Below, piece after piece: positions 9,368-19,655 of a stretch of DNA of 64,000 nucleotides (within the stretch, counting starts at the first letter, position 1; each line of letters starts with the position of its first letter). A program made the translations under genes and the position numbers. Source of the stretch: Lathyrus oleraceus (taxonomy: Eukaryota; Streptophyta; Magnoliopsida; Fabales; Fabaceae); NCBI RefSeq assembly GCF_024323335.1, contig NC_066583.1, forward strand, positions 13,916,665 to 13,980,664, given 5' to 3'. The notes under the pieces were generated by a model. That model was given only the letters and a program-made list of their open reading frames with translations, was not told the DNA's origin and searched no databases.

Positions 9368-12300
9368 ATGGAACAACTTGAACAAGAGAACCGAGAATTG
9401 AAGGAAGAGGTCGCCAGACTTGGCGCTTTGATGGAGCAACTCCTTGCTGCTCAGAACCAGCCTGCTCAACAGCCAGCAACTCCTGTTCAGAGGACGGTTA
9501 TTTCAGAAGTAGTTACTTCAACGGTGCCAGTCAGTGCCCATCAACCTAATGCCATGCCTCCCGGTTTTCCTTGGGGGATGCCTCCAGGCTTCATGCCCGA
9601 TCTGCCAGCTCCAACATTTGCTCAAATGTCGGCATCTAGCCCGGTCCCCGTTCCCGCTCCTCCTGTCGTGCATACCATGCCTAGGGTAGACGACACCATC
9701 TATCACTCTGAGGCTTCTGAGGGCTCAGATGTTCATGAGAAGATGGATGCAATGAATGACCAATTCCTTGAGCTGAGAAAGGAATTGAGGACTCTTCGAG
9801 GCAAAGATCTCTTCGGCAAGTCTGCAGCCGAACTCTGCCTAGTTCCCGGTGTCAAGATACCAATCAAGTTCAAGGTCCCAGACTTTGAAAAGTATAAGGG
9901 GAACACCTGTCCACTAGCTCACCTGGTCATGTACGCCAGGAAGATGTCAACACAGACTGATAATGATCAACTCTTGATCCATTATTTTCAAGACAGTCTG
10001 TCTGGTGCCGCGCTCAGATGGTACATGAGCCTGGACAGTGCCAACATCCGATCTTTCAACGACCTTGGCGAAGCTTTCGTCAAGCAATACAAGTACAATG
10101 TCGATATGGCGCCTGACCGTGATCAACTTAGGTCCATGTCACAGAAAGATAAGGAATCGTTCAAGGAGTATGCCCAGAGATGGCGTGAGCTGGAAGCTCA
10201 GATCACTCCACCGCTAGAAGAGAAAGAAATGACCAAGATCTTTCTGAAGACTCTTGGCTCATTTTATTATGAGCGGATGGTAGCAAGCGCTCCCTCTGAT
10301 TTCACCGAGATGGTGAATATGGGGATGCGTCTTGAAGAAGGTGTCCGTGAAGGACGGTTGGCCAAAGATGATGGTTCTTCCTCTAAACGATATGGAGCGT
10401 TTAAGAGGAAAGAAGGCGAAGCCCACGCTGTGCAGTCTCAGCCCAAACATAGAAGACCCTCTGTTCAGAGGAAGCCTGCACGACTTTCTAGTCATCAGCA
10501 CCAGGTAGCTCACGTAGCACCTGTCTTCAAAGACAACGCTCCTCAACATCAACAATATCAGCATCAACAGCAATATCAGCAACCACAGTATCAGCAACAA
10601 TCTCGTCCACAGCAACAGGCTTACCAGCCTCGTGGGAGTACGAGTAATCAAGCAAACATGGGCTATGAAAGGAAGAAGATCAGTTTTGATCCGATTCCTA
10701 TGTCTTATGCGGAGTTATATCCCTCTCTAATAGAGCGGAAGTTGGTTTCTCCGAGAGATCCTCCGGCTATACCGGTCAACCCTCAGTGGTGGTATAAGCC
10801 TGACCTGCATTGTGTCTATCACTCTGGTGCTCCGGGCCATGACATTGAAAATTGCCTCCAGCTGAAGACTAAGGTTCAAGACCTTATGAGAAGTGGGATC
10901 CTGAGTTTTGAGGACTCCAGCCCGAACGTCACCAAGAACCCATTGCCGTCGCATGGGAAATCTGTGAACATGATTCAGGAATGCCTTGGGAAGTACAAGG
11001 TTAGATACGTCAGCCACATCAGGCAGTCGTTGGTTGATTTACATAAGATGCTGTGTCAGTACAGCTATTTGGAGCATAACCACGACAAGTGTCGCGTCTG
11101 CTCAGTTAACCGCTTGGGTTGCGACCAGGTCCGCAGAGAGCTTCAAAAGATGTTGAATGAGGGTACCATTGAGATTCTGCAGAATCGCAATGTTGATGAA
11201 GTCGAACCTGAAGTGAATGTCATCTCACCAGTGTTCAAGCTGCCAGAACCCGTTGTTATTCGTTACAATAGCAACAAACCGAAGGCTTCCCCTTCTTTGG
11301 TCATTAAACCGGCAGGCCCTGTGCCTTATACATCTGATCGAGCTGTGCCATTCCGGTACAATCCTGTTGCTGTCCAGGATGGGGTCGAAGTGCCTTTGCC
11401 TTCAACATCCGTGACCACTATTGCTGATGTTAGTGGGTTGACCCGAAGTGGTCGTGTATTTTCTGCGCCTCCAAAGGCTACTGTTTCTGATACTGTTGAG
11501 CGCCCTGTGGGAATAGCCGTGAATGTTCAGAATCCGGCACTTGATGTTGCCAAACCCTCCTCGTCCGTACAAAAGACTCCCGTTTCTTCAGTTGGCCCAA
11601 GTGCCATTGTTGATGAAGAATCTGATGAGATGCTGAGGCTCATCAGAAAGAGTGAGTACAATATTGTAGACCAGCTTCTACACACGCCCTCCAAGATTTC
11701 CATTCTTTCTCTATTGCTGAATTCAGAACCCCATCGGGAGTCTCTGCAGAAAGTCTTGGATCTGGCGTACGTTGATCACGACGTCACCTTGGAACAATTT
11801 GATAGTATAGTTGCAAACATTACCGCTTGCAACACTTTGAGCTTTTGTGACGCTGATCTCCCCGAGGAGGGAAGAGACCACAACATGGCTTTACACATAT
11901 CCATGAATTGCAAATCTGATGCAATGTCCAATGTGTTGGTGGACACTGGATCATCCCTTAATGTATTGCCAAAATCCACACTCTCTCGATTGTCATATCA
12001 AGGTCCTCCTATGAGACAGAGTGGGGTTGTTGTGAAAGAATTTGATGGGTCGCGCAAGACCGTGATTGGGGAAGTTGATCTCCCAATCAAAATAGGACCA
12101 AGTGATTTCCAAGTTACTTTCCAAGTAATGGATATCCGCCCATCATACAGCTGTCTCTTAGGCAGACCATGGATTCACGAGGTTGGCGCCGTGACATCCA
12201 CCCTACACCAGAAGTTGAAGTTTGTCAAAAACAAGAAATTGGTTGTAGTAGGGGGAGAAAAGGCTCTCCTGGTTAGCCATCTGTCTTCTTTCTCGTACAT

Positions 12301-12682
12301 TGACGCAGAGGATGAAGTTGGAACCCAGTTTCAAGCTTTATCTATTGATGAACCAGTCGAGAAGAAGTCTCCTTCATTCACTTCCTACCGAGATGCGAAG
12401 CTGGCCATTGAATGTGGTGCAGTTGCTGGATTAGGGAAAGTGCTTGAACTTGAAGATAATCGATCCCGGGCTGGCATTGGCTATGGTTCTGGGGCATGCA
12501 ATGAGCAAGGTTTATTCACAAGTGGAGGATTCATTCACGCCGATCAACCTGAAGAAGAGGAAGCTGCTGCTATCATTGAAGAAGAAGATGCAGAGGACTT
12601 GAACAATTTTGTTATTCCTGGTGGTGTCTGCCACAATTGGGTCGCTGTAGATGTTCCTACAGTCATCCATAGATCAGAGTAA
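9368..12682 (+). CDS. gag-pro: Ogre Gag-protease polyprotein
   Basis: A 1,104-aa polyprotein. ATG 9368 (MEQLEQENRELKEE) is the first methionine of the frame and opens an N-terminal coiled coil. A Pro-rich linker follows, then the retrotransposon Gag core at about residues 205-320 (WYMSLDSANIRSFNDLGEAF, later FKEYAQRWRELEAQ), a Gln-rich segment near 390-425, and a zinc-knuckle-like motif near 482-496 with spacing C-X2-H-X5-H-X4-C rather than the usual CCHC. The aspartic protease active site VDTGSS is at about residue 858-863 and GRPWIH lies about 85 residues later. Gag packages RNA and protease cleaves the precursor. The frame ends in GAG TAA, and that GT is the donor of the intron leading to RT. 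No inactivating lesion is seen. Confidence 0.93.
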   Translation: MEQLEQENRELKEEVARLGALMEQLLAAQNQPAQQPATPVQRTVISEVVTSTVPVSAHQPNAMPPGFPWGMPPGFMPDLPAPTFAQMSASSPVPVPAPPVVHTMPRVDDTIYHSEASEGSDVHEKMDAMNDQFLELRKELRTLRGKDLFGKSAAELCLVPGVKIPIKFKVPDFEKYKGNTCPLAHLVMYARKMSTQTDNDQLLIHYFQDSLSGAALRWYMSLDSANIRSFNDLGEAFVKQYKYNVDMAPDRDQLRSMSQKDKESFKEYAQRWRELEAQITPPLEEKEMTKIFLKTLGSFYYERMVASAPSDFTEMVNMGMRLEEGVREGRLAKDDGSSSKRYGAFKRKEGEAHAVQSQPKHRRPSVQRKPARLSSHQHQVAHVAPVFKDNAPQHQQYQHQQQYQQPQYQQQSRPQQQAYQPRGSTSNQANMGYERKKISFDPIPMSYAELYPSLIERKLVSPRDPPAIPVNPQWWYKPDLHCVYHSGAPGHDIENCLQLKTKVQDLMRSGILSFEDSSPNVTKNPLPSHGKSVNMIQECLGKYKVRYVSHIRQSLVDLHKMLCQYSYLEHNHDKCRVCSVNRLGCDQVRRELQKMLNEGTIEILQNRNVDEVEPEVNVISPVFKLPEPVVIRYNSNKPKASPSLVIKPAGPVPYTSDRAVPFRYNPVAVQDGVEVPLPSTSVTTIADVSGLTRSGRVFSAPPKATVSDTVERPVGIAVNVQNPALDVAKPSSSVQKTPVSSVGPSAIVDEESDEMLRLIRKSEYNIVDQLLHTPSKISILSLLLNSEPHRESLQKVLDLAYVDHDVTLEQFDSIVANITACNTLSFCDADLPEEGRDHNMALHISMNCKSDAMSNVLVDTGSSLNVLPKSTLSRLSYQGPPMRQSGVVVKEFDGSRKTVIGEVDLPIKIGPSDFQVTFQVMDIRPSYSCLLGRPWIHEVGAVTSTLHQKLKFVKNKKLVVVGGEKALLVSHLSSFSYIDAEDEVGTQFQALSIDEPVEKKSPSFTSYRDAKLAIECGAVAGLGKVLELEDNRSRAGIGYGSGACNEQGLFTSGGFIHADQPEEEEAAAIIEEEDAEDLNNFVIPGGVCHNWVAVDVPTVIHRSE

Positions 12683-12954
12683 ATTGTTCACTTTGTTTAA
12701 AACCCTTCTCCCATGCCAAAAGGAGAAGTGATGACATTGTTGGCAAAGCATATATACAATGATGTTTTCATTCAATTTTCGCATTGTTAAACATTTGTTT
12801 TTCCTTTGTTTTTGCTTTTTGCTTTTCTGCATGAAATCAGTGATCACAAAAAACCATAAAAACAAAAACAAAAATAAAAGCAAACATTTTTCATCTGCAT
12901 AATGATTTGCTTGTCTAAATTCTGAAGTTTTTCTTAACTAAAATCATTATGCAG
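12679..12954 (+). other. Intron between pro and rt (276 bp)
   Basis: Donor GTAAAT at 12679 overlaps the stop codon of gag-pro (TAA 12680-12682). The acceptor is ATTATGCAG at 12946-12954, preceded by TTTTTCTTAACTAAAATC, which supplies a branch-like CTAA and a T-rich tract. The upstream exon ends two bases into a codon, and base 12955 completes it and restores the RT frame. Ogre elements are known to be spliced here. Unspliced RNA would give Gag-Pro only; spliced RNA would give Gag-Pro-Pol. Confidence 0.85.
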
Positions 12955-12955
12955 G

Positions 12956-15900
12956 TTGATCCTAAAACCCATTGAACATAATGATCCAACGCCATCTCCC
13001 AATTTTGAATTCCCTGTATTTGAGGCAGAGGAAGATGATGTTGAAGAGATTCCTGATGAGATCGCCCGTCTCCTTGAGCACGAAGAGAATATTATTCAGC
13101 CGCATCTCGAAGACCTGGAAACAGTCAACTTGGGGTCTGAGGATTGTGTTCGTCTGGTGAAGATTGGGGCACTTCTCGAAGAGTCTGTCAAGGAAGATTT
13201 GATCAGTTTGCTACGAGAATATTCGGACATCTTTGCTTGGTCCTATGAAGACATGCCAGGTTTAGATACAGATATTGTGCAACATTTCCTGCCTTTGAAG
13301 CCTGAGTGCGTGCCTGTGAAGCAGAAGCTCAGAAGAACTCATCCAGATATGGCAGTAAAGATCAAAGAGGAAGTTCAGAAGCAAATTGATGCGGGGTTTC
13401 TGGTGACTTCGACATATCCTCAATGGGTGGCCAACATTGTGCCTGTTCCTAAGAAGGACGGAAAAGTCCGTATGTGCGTTGATTATAGAGATTTGAATAA
13501 GGCTAGTCCAAAAGACGATTTTCCTCTACCACACATTGACATGTTGGTAGACAATACAGCCAAATTCAAAGTCTTTTCCTTTATGGACGGATTTTCCGGG
13601 TATAATCAAATCAAGATGGCACCAGAGGATATGGAGAAGACAACATTCATCACACCTTGGGGAACATTCTGTTATCGAGTGATGCCCTTCGGTTTGAAGA
13701 ACGCCGGAGCCACGTATCAACGAGCTATGACTACCTTGTTTCATGATATGATGCACAAGGAGATAGAAGTCTATGTTGATGATATGATTGCTAAGTCCAG
13801 AACGGAAGTTGAGCATATTGAGCATTTGTTGAAGCTTTTCCAGCGTTTGAGGAAGTTCAAACTTCGTCTGAATCCGAACAAATGTACTTTTGGAGTCCGT
13901 TCCGGCAAGTTGTTGGGTTTTGTGGTAAGTGAAAGAGGTATTGAGGTTGATCCTGCAAAGGTCAAAGCAATACAAGAGATGCCCGCACCCAAAACTGAGA
14001 AGCAAGTCCGAGGTTTTCTTGGCCGCTTGAATTACATTTCCAGATTTATATCCCACATGACTGCCACATGTGCGCCGATATTCAAGCTCCTCCGGAAAGA
14101 TCAGTCTCATGATTGGACCGAGGATTGCCAGAAAGCTTTCGACAGTATCAAGGATTATCTGTCCGAACCTCCGATCTTGTCTCCGCCTGTGGAAGGAAGA
14201 CCTCTGATTATGTACTTAACAGTTCTTGAAGACTCGATGGGTTGTGTACTCGGTCAACAAGATGAATCAGGGAAGAAGGAGTTTGCTATATACTACCTCA
14301 GTAAGAAGTTTACTGATTGTGAGTCTCGGTACTCTACGCTTGAGAAGACGTGCTGTGCTTTAGCTTGGGCAGCTAAACGTTTGCGCCAGTACATGATAAA
14401 TCATACAACTTGGTTGATATCCAGAATGGATCCAATTAAGTATATCTTCGAGAAGCCTGCTTTAACTGGGAGGATTGCCCGTTGGCAGATGTTGTTGTCT
14501 GAGTATGATATCGAGTATCGAGCTCAGAAAGCCATCAAAGGTAGTATCTTGGCTGACCACCTAGCGCACCAGCCGATTGAAGATCATCAGTCTGTTCAGT
14601 ATGACTTCCCGGACGAGGAAATTCTGTATTTGAAGATGAAAGATTGCGATGAGCCTACACTTGATGAAGGTCCAGAACCTGGTTCCAGATGGACGATGGT
14701 GTTTGATGGCGCTGTTAATCAATATGGAAATGGAATTGGGGCAGTGATCATTACTCCTCAAGGTTCGCACATTCCGTTTACAGCAAGGCTAACTTTCAAA
14801 TGCACGAACAACATGGCGGAATATGAAGCCTGTATTATGGGACTTGAAGAATGCATTGATTTGAGAATCAAGTATCTTGATGTCTATGGTGATTCAGCCT
14901 TGGTTGTCAATCAGATCAAGGGTGAATGGGAGACGAATCAGCCAGGTCTCATCCCATACAGAGATTACGCAAGACGGATTTCAACTTTCTTTACAGAAGT
15001 TGAATTTTATCATATTCCTCGAGAGGATAATCGGATGGCAGATGCTCTTGCTACGCTTGCTTCCATGATTGTAGTCAGATGGTGGAATGATGTTCCCAAC
15101 ATTACTGTGATGCGCTTGGACAGACCCGCTCACATATTTGTAATCGAAGAAGTGAAAGATGACAAGCCTTGGTACTTTGATATTAAGAATTTCCTCCAGA
15201 ACCAGGTCTACCCGCCTGGGGCATCTGTGAAAGATAGGAAAACTTTGAGAAGGTTGTCAGGCAGTTTCTACCTCAGTGGTGAAGTGCTGTATAAAAGAAA
15301 TTTCGATATGGTTTTGCTCAGATGCATGGATAGACACGAAGCAAACCTATTGATGACTGAGGTCCATGAGGGTTCGTTTGGTACTCATTCCAATGGACAT
15401 GCCATGGCTAAGAAAATGTTGAGAGCAGGCTACTATTGGCTGACAATGGAGTCTGACTGTTGCAAGTATGTGAAGAAATGTCACAAGTGTCAAATTTATG
15501 CGGATAAGATTCATATTCCTCCGACACTCCTGAATGTGATTTCATCACCATGGCCTTTCTCTATGTGGGGAATCGACATGATCGGCATGATTGAGCCGAA
15601 AGCGTCCAACGGACATCGGTTTATTCTCGTAGCAATTGATTACTTCACCAAATGGGTTGAAGCCGCGTCATACGCGAATGTAACCAGACAGGTGGTTGTG
15701 AAGTTTATCAAGAACCAGCTGATTTGCCGTTATGGTGTGCCAGAGAGGATCATTACTGATAATGGATCTAATCTGAATAACAAGATGATGGATGAGTTGT
15801 GCACTGAATTCAAGATCGCACACCATAACTCCTCACCTTACAGACCTAAGATGAATGGGGCTGTTGAAGCTGCTAACAAAAATATCAAGAAGATTATCCA

Positions 15901-16417
15901 GAAGATGACTGTCACGTACAAAGATTGGCATGAGATGCTGCCATTTGCTTTGCATGGATATCGTACGTCTGTACGCACTTCAACAGGGGCAACCCCTTTC
16001 TCTCTTGTTTATGGCATGGAAGCTGTTCTCCCAGTAGAGGTGGAGATCCCATCAATGCGAGTCTTGATGGAAGCCAAGTTGGCTGATGCTGAATGGATTC
16101 AGAGTCGTTATGACCAGTTGAATTTGATCGAAGAGAAGCGTTTAACTGCCATGTGTCATGGTCAGCTATACCAACAGAGAATGAAGAAAGCATTCGACAA
16201 GAAGGTCAAGCCCCGCGTGTTCCGAGAAGGTGACCTTGTGCTCAAGAAAGTTTTGTCTTTCGCGCCCGATTACAGGGGCAAGTGGACTCCAAACTACGAG
16301 GGTCCATATGTTGTTAAGAGAGCCTTTTCAGGCGGTGCTTTAATGCTTACAACAATGGATGGGGAGGATTTCACTCGTCCTGTGAATTCAGATGCAGTTA
16401 AGAGATACTTTGCCTAA
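12956..16417 (+). CDS. pol: Ogre reverse transcriptase, dual RNase H and integrase
   Basis: An open frame of 1,153 codons, read as the second exon of the gag-pro-pol transcript; it has no natural ATG at its start, as expected for an exon. RT spans about residues 120-360 with the catalytic YVDDM at 273-277. A first RNase H domain follows at about 400-525 (IYYLSKKFTDCE), then an additional RNase H near 580-710 starting FDGAVNQYGNG; a dual RNase H marks the Tat clade. Integrase has an HHCC-type zinc segment (residues about 815-850), then Asp 874 in WGIDMIG, Asp 935 in ITDNGS and Glu 971 in GAVEAANK, giving the D,D(35)E triad. It copies RNA into DNA and inserts it. No lesion is seen. The stop is followed directly by a stem-loop array. 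Confidence 0.94.
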   Translation: MILKPIEHNDPTPSPNFEFPVFEAEEDDVEEIPDEIARLLEHEENIIQPHLEDLETVNLGSEDCVRLVKIGALLEESVKEDLISLLREYSDIFAWSYEDMPGLDTDIVQHFLPLKPECVPVKQKLRRTHPDMAVKIKEEVQKQIDAGFLVTSTYPQWVANIVPVPKKDGKVRMCVDYRDLNKASPKDDFPLPHIDMLVDNTAKFKVFSFMDGFSGYNQIKMAPEDMEKTTFITPWGTFCYRVMPFGLKNAGATYQRAMTTLFHDMMHKEIEVYVDDMIAKSRTEVEHIEHLLKLFQRLRKFKLRLNPNKCTFGVRSGKLLGFVVSERGIEVDPAKVKAIQEMPAPKTEKQVRGFLGRLNYISRFISHMTATCAPIFKLLRKDQSHDWTEDCQKAFDSIKDYLSEPPILSPPVEGRPLIMYLTVLEDSMGCVLGQQDESGKKEFAIYYLSKKFTDCESRYSTLEKTCCALAWAAKRLRQYMINHTTWLISRMDPIKYIFEKPALTGRIARWQMLLSEYDIEYRAQKAIKGSILADHLAHQPIEDHQSVQYDFPDEEILYLKMKDCDEPTLDEGPEPGSRWTMVFDGAVNQYGNGIGAVIITPQGSHIPFTARLTFKCTNNMAEYEACIMGLEECIDLRIKYLDVYGDSALVVNQIKGEWETNQPGLIPYRDYARRISTFFTEVEFYHIPREDNRMADALATLASMIVVRWWNDVPNITVMRLDRPAHIFVIEEVKDDKPWYFDIKNFLQNQVYPPGASVKDRKTLRRLSGSFYLSGEVLYKRNFDMVLLRCMDRHEANLLMTEVHEGSFGTHSNGHAMAKKMLRAGYYWLTMESDCCKYVKKCHKCQIYADKIHIPPTLLNVISSPWPFSMWGIDMIGMIEPKASNGHRFILVAIDYFTKWVEAASYANVTRQVVVKFIKNQLICRYGVPERIITDNGSNLNNKMMDELCTEFKIAHHNSSPYRPKMNGAVEAANKNIKKIIQKMTVTYKDWHEMLPFALHGYRTSVRTSTGATPFSLVYGMEAVLPVEVEIPSMRVLMEAKLADAEWIQSRYDQLNLIEEKRLTAMCHGQLYQQRMKKAFDKKVKPRVFREGDLVLKKVLSFAPDYRGKWTPNYEGPYVVKRAFSGGALMLTTMDGEDFTRPVNSDAVKRYFA

Positions 16418-16452
16418 GAAAAAGTATATGCAAATGAAAAAACAGAATAGCT

Positions 16453-16618
16453 CGCTAAGTTGAAAACCCGAAAGGGCGGCTTAGGCAAAAATGAGCGTCT
16501 CGGTGGAGAACCCGCAAGGGTAATTCAGGCAAAAATTAGAGACTTGAAAAAAAAAAGAATATTTGCATCCCGCTAGATTGAACACCTCACCCTGGGGCAA
16601 TCTAGGCAAAAATTAGGG
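16453..16618 (+). repeat. Stem-loop repeat array after integrase stop (Ogre)
   Basis: Three units at about 16453-16495, 16501-16539 and 16569-16618 share the plan: outer stem, ACCCGAAAGGG-like inner hairpin, outer stem, then AGGCAAAAATKAG. The first has CTAAG...CTTAG, the third CTAGATTG...CAATCTAG. The Tat element carries the same design directly after its integrase frame (40895-41100). Conservation between two different elements suggests an RNA structure under selection (inference). Confidence 0.7.
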
Positions 16619-18724
16619 ATTTGGCAAGTAACTGCATCCTGACAAGACTTTCTGTTCCATCAGCTGTCATTTCGTCAGAGGATTCTCGATTCGTCGTCGA
16701 CTGAAGCTTCGGATACATCGAGATTCAAATTGGTAGAGAAAGGATCATTATGTTCAATGTAGCCCTCTTCCAATATATATCACTGATTTCAAATTTGTAC
16801 AGATCTATGGAGTCTTGCCATTTGCAGGCTACCATTCTATCAAATCAATTTGAGCTTTTTATCCAATTTATTTGCACTCCTATTTGTTTCAATTCAACAA
16901 ATGTTTTGCATGTTTTAAATTGATAAAATATCATTGTTTTAAACAAATCAAATTTTTCAAAATTTTTTGTTTAAACAAAGTGAACATTCACAAGATTGAA
17001 AGGATACTCAAGAAAATCTCAGTGCTCTCCCAAGGGTGGCATGATTTCCAACAGGTAAGACATTTGTTCATATTCCTGGTTTGGTTGTATCTTCTTTCTT
17101 CAGACCTTTGTTGGGGTTGTTCCTCAAACAAAGTTGTTGGTGGGGTTGTTCCCCAGTATAGTCGCAAGCAGAGTGTTGTTGTAGACTTCGTTTTCTCCAG
17201 CAGCGGTCTTCCCAGCATGGGTGTTTTATTGTGAAGTTTTGGCGGTTGATGGTTTGTCATCTTAGTGCCCCGTTACTTTCTCCAGTGGGTCGCCTGCCCC
17301 AAACTTTATTTGTCTCCTCAGCACAGTCATGAGTAGAGTTGTTGTTGATATCCCCATCGGATTTGTGAGTAGAGTTGTTATCACTCTTCCCAGTGAAGTT
17401 GCTAGCGGATTTGTCTGTTTCCTCAGCACGATCGCTTTCTTTTTGAAGACTCGGTAAGTCAGTGGTTTGATACCCGGTACTTTACCTTCTCCCCGGCGAA
17501 GTCGTCCGCGGATTTGCTGCTATCCCTCCATCAGAGTTTTTCTCTTCAGCAGAGCAGGATTTATTTTCCTATGCAGTGGTTGATCGGGTTGACGTCCCAG
17601 TATTTGCATCCATCTTTTCCTCAGCATAGTCTGCAGAATGCTTGTTGTGGCGGTCTCGCCTGTTGAATACTCCTTCAATCCCCAATATGGTCGGATGATG
17701 ACTCTAGCCTCCAGAGAACGGATTGATTTCCTGACTGTTTGTGATCCCCAGTAGAGTGGCTTATATTGCAGAATCTACTTGTTGTGATCAGTTTGCTATG
17801 TATATTCTTCCCAAGTGGAGTGGTTCGTTGCAGAATCTACTTGTTTGATCTGTCCTCCCTCAGTGGTTTGTTCCCCAAGAGAGTAGCCGATAGTTTTCCC
17901 AGTAGAGTTGCTTATGCAGTTAGATTCTATTTGGATGATATCATTCTCCCTCAATGGGTTGTTCCCCAGCGGAGTTATGTGGATTTGCTTCTACAGCAGT
18001 CTGTGCTTGTGCTTATGCACTTTTTGTTTCTCAGTTGATACTGGGATCCCCTGCAGATATACTTTGGGATTTCTCTTATTCCCCTACAGATTCGTCTTGG
18101 TGGCTGCTTTGCCCGTTGTGACTTTCTGTACCCTGATTGTGTCGTTTCCTGATATCTCTGACTCGCTGCTTCTTCAGCAGTACCCGCAGATCTTTGCTTT
18201 ACAGCATATGGATCTCCGCAGAGTGGCTCTCCAGCTGGTTTTTCCCCTGGAAGTATAATACCGGGCGTTTAGTTCCTGGACCTGTTCGTGTTAGAATTGT
18301 CTGTTTTGTCAGCATTCATCAAACATAAATCACGCATATTCATGCATATTCATAAACATTCAGATATTCATGTTGCATTTCTTGCCATGTATCCTTTGTT
18401 TGTCGTTCCCTGCTTTTGGGTGATATAGATCTCTTTACAGGTCTCCCCAAGCAGATGTCGGGTGTTATAAAATCTCTCCATATAGAGTCAGCCCCATAAG
18501 CAGAAAATGTTTGTCTTTCATTCTGCAGTTCCCCACTGAGATATATCCTCGTGGATGACGGTTTCTTCCGTTTCCTCCCAACACATATATTGGGATGGAT
18601 TTTCCTATTTGAGTTACATCCTCATTAGGACATGTCTTTATTCAGTCCGTTTTTCGGATTATTCCCGAATTGGCTATTTGTCAAATGTCTTGTGCTTCCC
18701 AGTGGGTTGTTCCCTAGTGGAGTA

Positions 18725-19110
18725 GTTTTTGGGCCTCTACCCTCATACCGGTAGTTGTAAGTCCTACTTTTCCTGGCTTTCTTGGCAGAATTTGTGGTTA
18801 TACACCTTTTATTCTCCAGCCAGAGTTTTGGTTTTCTACCTACTACCCGGTAGTTGTAAATCCTATTTTTCTGCTCTTCAGCAGTTTGTGGTTTGTTATA
18901 AACCCTATCTTGGTTTCCCGTGCGGATTTGTGATTTATTCTATCCCCACGCGGAGTTTTGGTCTTCTACCCCGTATTCGGTAGATGTAAACCCTAATTTT
19001 GTGGTTATCCCCACCAGATTTTGGCCCTCTGCCTACTAACCAGCAGTCGTAAGTCCTATCTTTGCGGTTTTTCTACTTACAAACCGGTAGTTATAAACCC
19101 TGTTTTCTCC
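18725..19110 (+). repeat. Degenerate ACCGGTAGTTGTAARYCC repeats
   Basis: About five diverged units with the core CTACCTACTACCCGGTAG, then TTGTAARYCCTA, near 18741, 18841, 18970, 19033 and 19080. Spacing is irregular (about 45-130 bp). This is an older repeat than the 83-bp array. No coding potential is supported. Confidence 0.6.
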
Positions 19111-19655
19111 ACTTGCAGAGTTAACTTTGTTGTTCATCCCAACCGATGACAATTCCCCCCTTGTGGTTATCTTCATCTAGTTCTTGATGTTGATTTTCCT
19201 TTGCTTGGATAAGTTGCTCAGATCAGCACTTATCTCCCTAGCAAGTCTTTTGCGGATAATTGCCGTATGCTAGCAATTTTATCCCCAGCGGGTCCTTTCA
19301 CCTTGTGTCAGTGATTGTGTTCCCCGGATCTTTGATTTTCATCAATGAATCCTCAGCAGATTGTCTTTCCTTTACCCTTTTGTTGGTAATGTCTGTTGCT
19401 CCTTTTGATTGGTCATCATTATATACCTATTCTGGTATCCCGATGCCTTTCTTTTCGGATTTTATCCTATAAACAACCTACAACCCGGTTAACGATAATC
19501 TTCCATGCGAGGTTATTATTCACGTTTTGACGGCTATGAATAATATATCTCATGCGCTCTTTAGTTGGAATCCTTTGTTGATTTTCCCCAGCTGAGCAAG
19601 ATTCGTATTCTCTGTAGAATCGAATATCCATCCTTTAACCAGTTTGTGTTTTGGA

